From: Candidatus Aciduliprofundum sp.
Lineage (GTDB): Archaea; Thermoplasmatota; Thermoplasmata; Thermoplasmatales; Aciduliprofundaceae
Assembly: GCA_015523135.1 (NCBI GenBank)
Contig: WAKY01000025.1
Coordinates: forward strand, 1-11,926
Length of the DNA: 11,926 bases
Direction of reading: 5' to 3'
The translations under genes and the position numbers were made by a program. Every line of letters begins with the position of its first letter. Within the stretch, counting starts at the first letter, position 1. The notes beneath the pieces were generated by a model. It was not told the DNA's origin. It saw only the letters and a list, made by a program, of their open reading frames with translations, and made no database searches. Shown here one piece after another: positions 7,051-11,926 of the stretch.

Positions 7051-7563
7051 ATGGAGATAATAAAGCCAAAAATCCATGAATCTGTATACATAGCTCCTAC
7101 AGCTACAATCATAGGTGATGTTGAGATAGGAGAAGGAGTAAGTGTCTGGGATGGTGCAGTGCTACGCGGGGATGTATCTTACATAAAAATTGGAAAAAAC
7201 ACAAACATTCAGGATAATGCCGTTGTGCATGTTGATTATAATGAGCCAACTATTATTGGAGAGAATGTTACAGTTGGGCATATGGCAGTGGTGCATGCTG
7301 CTAAAATTGGAAACAATGTTATTGTGGGAATTCATGCAGTAATATTAAATGGTGCAGAAATAGGAGACGGAAGTGTTATAGGTGCAGGAGCTGTGGTAAC
7401 TTCAAGAACAAAAATCCCTCCAAAGAGCTTGGTTCTAGGCATTCCCGCAAAGGTTGTTAGACAAGGAGATGATATTGAGAAGATGGCTGTTGAAAATGGA
7501 TTGATTTATCAAAATTTAAGGGAGGAACATAAAAGTGGAAAGTATGCAAGGTTTATACCTTAA
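7051..7563 (+). CDS. Gamma-class carbonic anhydrase-like left-handed beta-helix protein
   Basis: A 170-residue hexapeptide-repeat protein of the gamma carbonic anhydrase/ferripyochelin-binding (YrdA) group, expected to be a cytoplasmic trimer hydrating CO2 or acting as a metal-binding relative. Repeats of the [LIV]-G-x-x type run from about residue 18 to 135. The three zinc histidines of the family correspond to H60 (AVVHVD), H77 and H82 (GHMAVVH), with the normal five-residue spacing. R39 and D41 (LRGD) and Q54/D55 match the conserved active-site network. It lacks the long acidic loop of the Methanosarcina Cam enzyme, so it is the short CamH/YrdA type, for which activity varies. A histidine at 95 (VGIHAVIL) replaces a small residue common at that turn. 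The ATG has a TATA element 21-28 bases upstream. The end overlaps the convergent receiver-like gene by 11 bp. Confidence 0.9.
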   Translation: MEIIKPKIHESVYIAPTATIIGDVEIGEGVSVWDGAVLRGDVSYIKIGKNTNIQDNAVVHVDYNEPTIIGENVTVGHMAVVHAAKIGNNVIVGIHAVILNGAEIGDGSVIGAGAVVTSRTKIPPKSLVLGIPAKVVRQGDDIEKMAVENGLIYQNLREEHKSGKYARFIP

Positions 7564-7888
7564 TTAGCTCTTGGTACTTCAATATGAAATCATCGAATCC
7601 AAATGGTGGACTAAAGGATGCATCAACCCTCTCCTTTATTTCATCGAATTTATCTTCACCTCCGATCCATATTATCTTAGTTTTTTTGCTCAAAATTTTT
7701 ATCAAGTTTACAATGTCAACATCATTTGGATTAGTTGAAAGTATTAGAGCTAAAGAAGGCTCTTTCTCCCTATAAATTTTTATAATATCCTCTGGAGTAT
7801 TGGCAAATATCAATTTTTTGCCTTTGAATATTATAGGGTATAACTTACGCATAGATAGGCCATGCTCTACTATTAGTACTTCTCCCAT
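7553..7888 (-). CDS. Receiver-like (CheY-fold) protein lacking all phosphorylation residues
   Basis: A 111-residue protein whose strand-helix order follows a response-regulator receiver domain. Strand 1 is EVLIVEH, then SMRKLYPIIF; strand 3 is LALILSTN, then a DIVNLIKIL helix; strand 4 is KIIWIGG; and the end reads DASFSPPFGFDDF, which resembles the usual GADxxLxKPF. The residues needed for phosphorylation are absent: the acidic pair is E8-H9, the phospho-aspartate position is about S51, the Thr/Ser position is G76 or G77, and the KP lysine is P94. I therefore read it as a pseudo-receiver, a protein-interaction module, alone without an output domain. The assignment is by pattern and is moderate. 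A TATA element at 7909-7916 is 21-28 bases before its ATG. Its end overlaps the carbonic anhydrase gene by 11 bp. No histidine kinase is in the window. Confidence 0.7.
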   Translation of the reverse strand: MGEVLIVEHGLSMRKLYPIIFKGKKLIFANTPEDIIKIYREKEPSLALILSTNPNDVDIVNLIKILSKKTKIIWIGGEDKFDEIKERVDASFSPPFGFDDFILKYQELIKV

Positions 7889-7997
7889 AGTTAATCCTTA
7901 CATTCCCTCTTTTTAAGGGTTTTTTCATCCTTACCTATTAGGATAATCAAAAAAGAAAATGAAAAATTGTTTATAAGTAGATGCAATACCCACATCC
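7889..7997. promoter_or_regulatory. Divergent promoter region of the receiver-like gene and thi4
   Basis: A 109-bp gap. On minus, TTAAAAAG (7909-7916) is 21-28 bases before the ATG at 7888. It lies inside a short inverted repeat (CCCT at 7906-7909, AGGG at 7916-7919). On plus, TTTATAAG (7970-7977) is 21-28 bases before the thi4 ATG at 7998. With transcription starting at or near the ATG, there is no room for a thiamine (TPP) riboswitch upstream of thi4. Confidence 0.55.
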
Positions 7998-8762
7998 ATG
8001 CTCGATGAAGTTGAAATTACCAAGCTAATAGTGGAAAATTATATGAAAGACCTCTTGGACTATACAAATTTGGATGTAGCAATAGTCGGTGCAGGCCCTT
8101 CGGGGTTAACGGCTGCTTACTATCTTGCTAAAGCAAAGAAAAAAGTGGCTATATTTGACAGGCGCCTGAGCATCGGAGGAGGAATGTGGGGCGGAGGTAT
8201 GATGTTCAATAAAATAGTAGTGCAGGAAGATGCTAGGCATATATTGGACGATTTCTCAATAAAATATGAAAAATTTGGAGATTACTATGTGGCAGACTCT
8301 GTACATTCTGTAGCTTCTCTTACCTATCATGCCACTAAGGAAGGAGCAAAAATTTTCAATTTAATTGGTGCGGAGGATGTTATCATAAAGAATAACAGAG
8401 TTTCTGGTTTAGTTATAAATTGGAGTGTAATTGGAGAGTTGCCCATAGATCCATTATCTATATACTCTAAGTACGTTGTAGATGCCACTGGCCACGAGAG
8501 CGAGGTAGTAAAGACTTTGGTAAGGAAGAATAATATAAAATTAAATACACCATCGGGCAGTATAGAGGGAGAGCACAGTATGGATGCAGAGATAGCCGAA
8601 AGAGTTATTGTGGATAATGTGAAAGAGGTTTATCCCGGCATATTTGTAACAGGTATGGCTGCCAACGCAGTATTTGGTTCTCCAAGAATGGGCCCAATAT
8701 TCGGCGGGATGCTCCTAAGTGGAAAAAAAGTGGCAGATGAGATAATAAAGAGATTGTCCTAA
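7998..8762 (+). CDS. thi4: Thi4-family thiamine thiazole synthase, sulfide-dependent type, cysteine-free
   Basis: Thi4 makes the thiazole half of thiamine from NAD, glycine and sulfur with bound iron. The protein has 254 residues. The FAD/NAD-type Rossmann motif is VGAGPSGLTAA at 30-40, with the acidic end of strand 2 at about D54, followed by GGGMWGGGM at 60-68. The iron ligands of the archaeal enzyme align with D151 (IDPLSI) and H166 (DATGHE), spaced by 15 as in the family, and RMGPIFGGM at 230-238 is the glycine-binding end. The position two residues before D151, Cys in yeast (sulfur donor) and His in methanogen enzymes, is P149, and the whole protein contains no cysteine. It therefore cannot be a suicide enzyme and should use external sulfide. 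The family is often mislabelled ribulose-1,5-bisphosphate synthetase. It has its own TATA element and is probably leaderless. Confidence 0.92.
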   Translation: MLDEVEITKLIVENYMKDLLDYTNLDVAIVGAGPSGLTAAYYLAKAKKKVAIFDRRLSIGGGMWGGGMMFNKIVVQEDARHILDDFSIKYEKFGDYYVADSVHSVASLTYHATKEGAKIFNLIGAEDVIIKNNRVSGLVINWSVIGELPIDPLSIYSKYVVDATGHESEVVKTLVRKNNIKLNTPSGSIEGEHSMDAEIAERVIVDNVKEVYPGIFVTGMAANAVFGSPRMGPIFGGMLLSGKKVADEIIKRLS

Positions 8763-8789
8763 GCTTGGATTTTAATCTATCTAAAACTT

Positions 8790-8824
8790 TTTATATGTAG
8801 AATTTCATACACATTTAGGGTGAT
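8790..8824 (+). promoter_or_regulatory. ftsZ promoter and Shine-Dalgarno
   Basis: TTTATATG at 8790-8797 is the TATA element. Applying the 21-base spacing seen at the leaderless genes predicts a start near 8818, so the message would begin GGGTGATG. This leaves a leader of about 12 nt whose GGTGAT (8819-8824) is the Shine-Dalgarno for the ATG at 8830. The start site is inferred from spacing. Confidence 0.55.
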
Positions 8825-8846
8825 GCTTGATGAAGTCTCTCATTAA
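8823..8846 (+). other. Seven-codon upstream reading frame overlapping the ftsZ start
   Basis: The ATG inside the ftsZ Shine-Dalgarno (GGTGATG) opens an out-of-frame frame of seven codons plus TAA, encoding MLDEVSH and ending inside ftsZ. Its ATG would be within about five bases of the predicted 5' end of the message. Whether it is translated is unknown; it may only be a by-product of the Shine-Dalgarno sequence. Confidence 0.25.
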
Positions 8847-9942
8847 GGAAGCTTTGGCTAGGGCTGAAGTGAAAGCTGAAGAGCCACAGAATGTAGTTGT
8901 TGAAACTCAAGAAGATAAAGAGCTTGAAGAAATGCTTAAAAGTTTGAAAACGAATATAAAAATTGTTGGTTGTGGGGGCGGAGGAAGTAACACGATCAAT
9001 CGAATTATGGAAGAGGGCATATATGGAAATGTTGAGCTTATAGCTGCAAACACAGATGCTCAACACTTGTTAATAACTAAAGCGCATCGCAAGATTCTAT
9101 TAGGAAAGAGGATAACAAGGGGCTTAGGTGCGGGAGCATTACCTCAGATGGGTATGGAAGCGGCTAGAGAGGTTGAAGATAAGATAAGGGATGTTCTTCA
9201 AGGGGCAGATATGGTATTCATAACCTGTGGTTTGGGAGGAGGAACAGGCACAGGTAGCGCTCCTGTTATTGCTCAGATTGCCAAAGAGCTTGGTGCTTTA
9301 ACTATTGCAATATGTTCCCTTCCATTCAAAGCTGAGGGAAGAATGAGAGAGGAGAATGCAGAATGGGGCTTGGATAAATTAAGGGAGACGGCTGATACCG
9401 TTATCACTATACCAAACGATAAGCTATTAGAGCTAGTGCCAAGATTACCTTTGAACCAAGCATTTAAGTTTGCAGATGAGGTTTTGATGCGTGCTATAAA
9501 GGGCTTAACAGAGATGATCACTAAGCCAGGATTGGTGAATTTGGATTTCAATGATCTTAAAACTGTTATGAAAGATGGTGGAGTGGCAATGATAGGCCTT
9601 GGTGAGAGCGAGGGAGCAGGAGAGGAAAGAGCTTTAGAAGCTTTGGAGGATGCGATTAATTCTCCTCTACTGGAGGTGGATATTTCAACAGCCACAGGAG
9701 TTCTTGTAAATGTGGTTGGCTCGCCTGATATGACAATAAGTGAAGCAGAAAGAGCTGTTGAAGAATTGCACACGAAAGTGGCAAAGAATGCAAGGATAAT
9801 CTGGGGATGTGCAATAGACCCAACTTACGAGCGTAGAATTTCGGTGCTCGTGGTTGCCACGGGAGTTAAGAGCAAGCAGATATTAGGCAAGGTAACTGAA
9901 GAAGAGCTAAGAAAACAGTATGGTGTAGATGTCATCCGATAA
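8830..9942 (+). CDS. ftsZ: Cell division GTPase FtsZ (archaeal FtsZ1 type)
   Basis: Tubulin-like GTPase that polymerises at mid-cell and forms the division scaffold. It has 370 residues. After a charged N-terminal extension (1-40) come VGCGGGGSN at 46-54, AANTDAQ at 72-78, the tubulin signature GGGTGTGSAP at 136-145, IPNDKL at 194-199, and the T7 loop NLDFNDLK at 237-244, whose acidic residues activate GTP hydrolysis in the neighbouring subunit. The extension beginning MKSLIKEALARAE and the internal sequence match euryarchaeal FtsZ1. The C-terminus ends soon after the core (YGVDVIR), so any tail for membrane anchors is short. The ATG at 8830 is preferred over the adjoining TTG at 8827 because GGTGAT at 8819-8824 is correctly spaced. 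The membrane protein gene downstream overlaps its end by 14 nt and is probably cotranscribed. Confidence 0.97.
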   Translation: MKSLIKEALARAEVKAEEPQNVVVETQEDKELEEMLKSLKTNIKIVGCGGGGSNTINRIMEEGIYGNVELIAANTDAQHLLITKAHRKILLGKRITRGLGAGALPQMGMEAAREVEDKIRDVLQGADMVFITCGLGGGTGTGSAPVIAQIAKELGALTIAICSLPFKAEGRMREENAEWGLDKLRETADTVITIPNDKLLELVPRLPLNQAFKFADEVLMRAIKGLTEMITKPGLVNLDFNDLKTVMKDGGVAMIGLGESEGAGEERALEALEDAINSPLLEVDISTATGVLVNVVGSPDMTISEAERAVEELHTKVAKNARIIWGCAIDPTYERRISVLVVATGVKSKQILGKVTEEELRKQYGVDVIR

Positions 9943-10552
9943 TGAGAAAGAGGCTTTTCGTAAATTCTCTACTGCCTTTCTTATAAATTTTATTTTTGGG
10001 ATAATTGGTGTAATTTTTATAGGTGTTATGGTCTCCTTTCTAATTTCCTCCTCTCTTGTTACAATGGGAGGTAATCCAGAACCAGTTCATCTCTTCTATA
10101 CAGTTTTCATACCTTCAGGTATTTTATCTCTTATAGGAACTATAATTTTTGTTTACTATCTATGGCAAGGATTTAAAATTATGGAAACCATTATGCCCAA
10201 TGTATCCTTTGGAAAAATAGGAGCTTTGCTCCTCTTATTCGGCTCCTTTTCTTTGCCCATTATATTTCCAATTTTCTGGACTTTTCCACCAAATAATTTC
10301 CAATCTCCGATGGTTTATTTTGGAGTATTTTCTATATTTGGTGTTGTGGGCTTGATAGGGATAATACTACTTATTATTGCAATTTATCGTATAGGTGAAA
10401 AGTATGATAATACAACGATAAAAGTAGGGGCAATAATATACATTTTCTTATCCTTCATTGCAGCCATAGTTCTTTATTTTGGATTTAAAGAGCTTGAGAA
10501 TAATCCTAGAAAGGAAAAAGCTACAATTCTTCCACCCCAGCCTCCATGGTGA
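9929..10552 (+). CDS. Five-helix membrane protein of unknown function, downstream of ftsZ
   Basis: I do not recognise a specific function. The 207 residues begin with a short charged head (MSSDNEKEAFRK), then five hydrophobic segments at about 16-40, 56-80, 95-117, 128-152 and 165-185, and a polar, proline-ending tail (LPPQPPW). There are no cysteines or obvious catalytic residues. Its layout recalls the DUF973-type membrane proteins of Thermoplasmata and Sulfolobales, but this is a weak match made by eye. The ATG at 9929 lies inside the end of ftsZ (14-nt overlap) with a GGTG three bases upstream, and there is no separate promoter, so it is probably translated from the ftsZ message. That linkage suggests, without proving, a role at the membrane in division or envelope upkeep. 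Confidence 0.8.
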   Translation: MSSDNEKEAFRKFSTAFLINFIFGIIGVIFIGVMVSFLISSSLVTMGGNPEPVHLFYTVFIPSGILSLIGTIIFVYYLWQGFKIMETIMPNVSFGKIGALLLLFGSFSLPIIFPIFWTFPPNNFQSPMVYFGVFSIFGVVGLIGIILLIIAIYRIGEKYDNTTIKVGAIIYIFLSFIAAIVLYFGFKELENNPRKEKATILPPQPPW

Positions 10553-10556
10553 TAAG

Positions 10557-10590
10557 TTTAAATAGGAATTTTCAATCTTCAATCGGTGAT
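10557..10590 (+). promoter_or_regulatory. rtcB promoter and Shine-Dalgarno
   Basis: TTTAAATA at 10557-10564 lies just after the stop of the membrane protein gene. A 21-base spacing puts the transcript start near 10585, where the sequence reads GGTGATG. The resulting leader is about 11 nt, and GGTGAT (10585-10590) is the Shine-Dalgarno for the ATG at 10596. The layout is the same as at ftsZ. The start site is inferred. Confidence 0.55.
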
Positions 10591-10615
10591 GATTTATGTG
10601 GAATGGACCCATTAA
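10589..10615 (+). other. Eight-codon upstream reading frame overlapping the rtcB start
   Basis: The ATG within GGTGATG opens an out-of-frame frame of eight codons plus TAA, encoding MIYVEWTH. It begins seven bases before the rtcB ATG, exactly as at ftsZ, and also ends CAT-TAA. Translation is not shown. Confidence 0.25.
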
Positions 10616-11926
10616 AAAAATTGACTCTTTTCGCTGGGAGATACCAAAGAGCTACAAGCAAGGGATGCGTGTTCCCGGTGTGATATTTGCATCAGAGCAT
10701 ATGATTGAGCAGATAAAAGTGGACAACGCGCCTGAGCAAGTTGCAAATGTTGCCACTCTTCCAGGAATTATTAAAGCTAGTATGGCCATGCCCGATATTC
10801 ATTGGGGCTATGGTTTTCCTATAGGTGGTGTGGCTGCCTTTGATGGTGAGGAGGGAATAATCTCTCCAGGAGGTGTAGGCTACGATATAAATTGCGGTGT
10901 TAGATTATTAACAACAAATTTGGATGAAAAGGATGTAAGGCCCAAGTTAAAAGAGCTCGTGGATAATATATTTATGAATGTCCCCTCAGGTGTTGGTGAA
11001 AAGGGCAAATTAAGATTGAATGTTGGAGAATTAAACAAAGTTCTTGATTTAGGGGCCAAATGGGCTGTTGAGAATGGTTATGGCTGGGATGAGGATTTGG
11101 AAAGGCTGGAGGAGGGAGGAAGCATTAAATTTGCAGATCATACAAAAGTTAGTGATAAGGCAAAGAACAGAGGTGCCCCGCAGCTTGGCACTTTGGGTGC
11201 GGGTAATCACTTTTTGGAGGTACAAAAGGTTGAGAAAATCTTCTTGCCAGATGTAGCTAAGAAATTTGGCATAACTCATGAGGGGCAAATTACCGTTATG
11301 ATTCATACTGGCTCTAGAGGTCTCGGGCATCAAGTTGCCAGCGATTACATAAGAGTTATGGAACAAGCCTCAAGAAAGTATGGGATAAAATTGGTAGATC
11401 CTCAGTTAGCATGCGCGCCCGTGAAAAGCAAAGAGGCAGAAGATTACTTCAAAGCCATGAGCGCAGCAGCCAATTTTGGATTCACTAACAGGCAACTAAT
11501 AACCCATTGGGTACGCGAGTCCTTCGGCAAAGTATTTGGTGAGGATCCCGAGGACCTGGGCATGCATCTTGTATATGGTGTCGCTCATAATATTGCAAAA
11601 TTAGAGGAGCACATAGTTGATGGAAAGAGGATGGAGGTTTATGTGCATAGAAAAGGTGCTACAAGGGCATTTGCAGCAGGAAGGCAAGAGTTATCGCAAT
11701 TATATAGGGATGTGGGCCAGCCTGTTCTCATTCCTGGGGATATGGGCACTGGCTCTTATGTACTTGTGGGCATACAGAAGGCAATGGAAGAGACCTTCGG
11801 CTCCACATGCCATGGAGCTGGTCGTGTTATGAGCCGCCACGCCGCATTGCGCAAATTTAGAGGAGAGGAAGTAAAGAGAGAATTGTGGGAGAAGAAACAC
11901 ATATATGTGAGAAGTGCAAGCAATCG
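10596..11926 (+). CDS. rtcB: RNA-splicing ligase RtcB (3'-phosphate/5'-OH RNA ligase), C-terminus cut by window edge
   Basis: RtcB joins RNA 2',3'-cyclic phosphate or 3'-phosphate ends to 5'-OH ends using GTP and Mn2+, and in archaea seals tRNA exons after intron removal. There are 443 codons visible, of about 480 expected. The metal and active-site residues are present: D97 and C100 (GYDINCGVRLL), H205 (GAGNHFLE), H237 (IHTGSRGLGH), H331 (YGVAHNIA), and the guanylylated histidine H406 in the HGAGR motif. MPDIHWGYGFPIGG at 65-78 is also typical. No intein interrupts the visible part, although RtcB proteins of some archaea carry one. The last visible residues are VRSASN, so about 40 residues are missing past the edge. 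The ATG at 10596 gives MWNGPIKKID and has a GGTGAT Shine-Dalgarno five bases upstream and its own TATA element. The usual activator Archease is not in the window. Confidence 0.96.
   Translation, partial: MWNGPIKKIDSFRWEIPKSYKQGMRVPGVIFASEHMIEQIKVDNAPEQVANVATLPGIIKASMAMPDIHWGYGFPIGGVAAFDGEEGIISPGGVGYDINCGVRLLTTNLDEKDVRPKLKELVDNIFMNVPSGVGEKGKLRLNVGELNKVLDLGAKWAVENGYGWDEDLERLEEGGSIKFADHTKVSDKAKNRGAPQLGTLGAGNHFLEVQKVEKIFLPDVAKKFGITHEGQITVMIHTGSRGLGHQVASDYIRVMEQASRKYGIKLVDPQLACAPVKSKEAEDYFKAMSAAANFGFTNRQLITHWVRESFGKVFGEDPEDLGMHLVYGVAHNIAKLEEHIVDGKRMEVYVHRKGATRAFAAGRQELSQLYRDVGQPVLIPGDMGTGSYVLVGIQKAMEETFGSTCHGAGRVMSRHAALRKFRGEEVKRELWEKKHIYVRSASN

Noticed and set aside
6981..7112. N-terminal extension of the small acidic protein to an ATG at 7112
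   Set aside because: It would overlap the divergent carbonic anhydrase-like gene and run through both promoters. The added residues are hydrophobic and unlike the rest.
7906..7919. Short inverted repeat (CCCT/AGGG) as a terminator hairpin
   Set aside because: It has only a four-base stem around a T-rich loop, and it coincides with the TATA element of the receiver-like gene, which explains the sequence better.
7978..7997. TPP riboswitch upstream of thi4
   Set aside because: The TATA element ends 21 bases before the ATG, leaving no transcribed leader for an aptamer, and no conserved TPP elements are visible in the gap.
7998..8762. Ribulose-1,5-bisphosphate synthetase (a RuBP pathway with the nearby carbonic anhydrase)
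   Set aside because: This common label for archaeal Thi4 homologues is historical. The iron ligands and glycine-site motifs match thiazole synthase, and no RuBisCO or AMP phosphorylase is present.
9273..9773. A 166-codon open frame antisense to ftsZ
   Set aside because: It lies wholly inside the strongly conserved ftsZ coding region, has no promoter or ribosome site, and has the serine-rich composition of a reverse-complement frame.
11049..11900. Several open frames of 62-105 codons on both strands at the right end
   Set aside because: They are shadows of rtcB, whose frame is open from 10596 to the edge with all active-site residues.
1..11926. Defence island, mobile element or CRISPR
   Set aside because: There is no transposase, integrase, cas gene, toxin-antitoxin pair, terminal repeat or regularly spaced repeat. 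The helicase and RNase belong to housekeeping families.

Overview
The window comes from an archaeon, most likely a euryarchaeon of the Thermoplasmata (the AT-rich composition, AGA/AGG/ATA-rich codon use and gene set would fit an Aciduliprofundum/DHVE2-type organism; the genus is a guess from general knowledge). The evidence for Archaea is a TFS-type transcription factor, a DRG-family GTPase with a TGS domain, RNase HII, RtcB, an archaeal sulfide-type Thi4 and an FtsZ of the archaeal FtsZ1 type. At least ten genes also have an archaeal TATA element about 21-29 bases upstream of their start codon, as expected for leaderless mRNAs. I saw no rRNA, tRNA, CRISPR array, insertion sequence or phage gene. 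The window is densely coded and looks chromosomal and housekeeping.

Region 1 (1-3494, minus strand): an apparent operon read right to left, rnhB (RNase HII), a UPF1/IGHMBP2-like SF1 helicase, a class I methyltransferase, and the transcript-cleavage factor TFS (cut by the window edge). The helicase most likely starts at a GTG that shares one base with the rnhB stop codon. The grouping joins RNA:DNA hybrid removal with rescue of backtracked RNA polymerase.

Region 2 (3495-5320): a 70-bp divergent promoter region, a second unrelated class I methyltransferase on plus, then a DRG/Rbg GTPase on minus. These two are tail to tail with one base between them.

Region 3 (5321-8762): strands alternate. 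A CoA-disulfide reductase/NADH oxidase-type flavoprotein (+), an 81-residue acidic orphan (-), a gamma-class carbonic anhydrase-like hexapeptide protein (+), a degenerate receiver-like protein (-), and a cysteine-free Thi4 thiazole synthase (+). Convergent pairs overlap by 4 and 11 bp. Divergent pairs share short promoter regions of 70 to 137 bp.

Region 4 (8763-11926, plus strand): ftsZ, a five-helix membrane protein overlapping ftsZ by 14 nt, then rtcB, which runs off the right edge. In contrast to the leaderless genes, ftsZ and rtcB have short leaders that begin at or next to a GGTGATG Shine-Dalgarno element. That element also holds an out-of-frame ATG opening a 7- or 8-codon upstream reading frame.

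The points most worth a second look are the Thi4 without any cysteine, the receiver fold that has lost all its phosphorylation residues, the rnhB-helicase-TFS operon, the 12-bp palindrome over the flavoprotein start region, and the shared GGTGATG/upstream-ATG arrangement of ftsZ and rtcB. No clearly new multi-gene system is evident.
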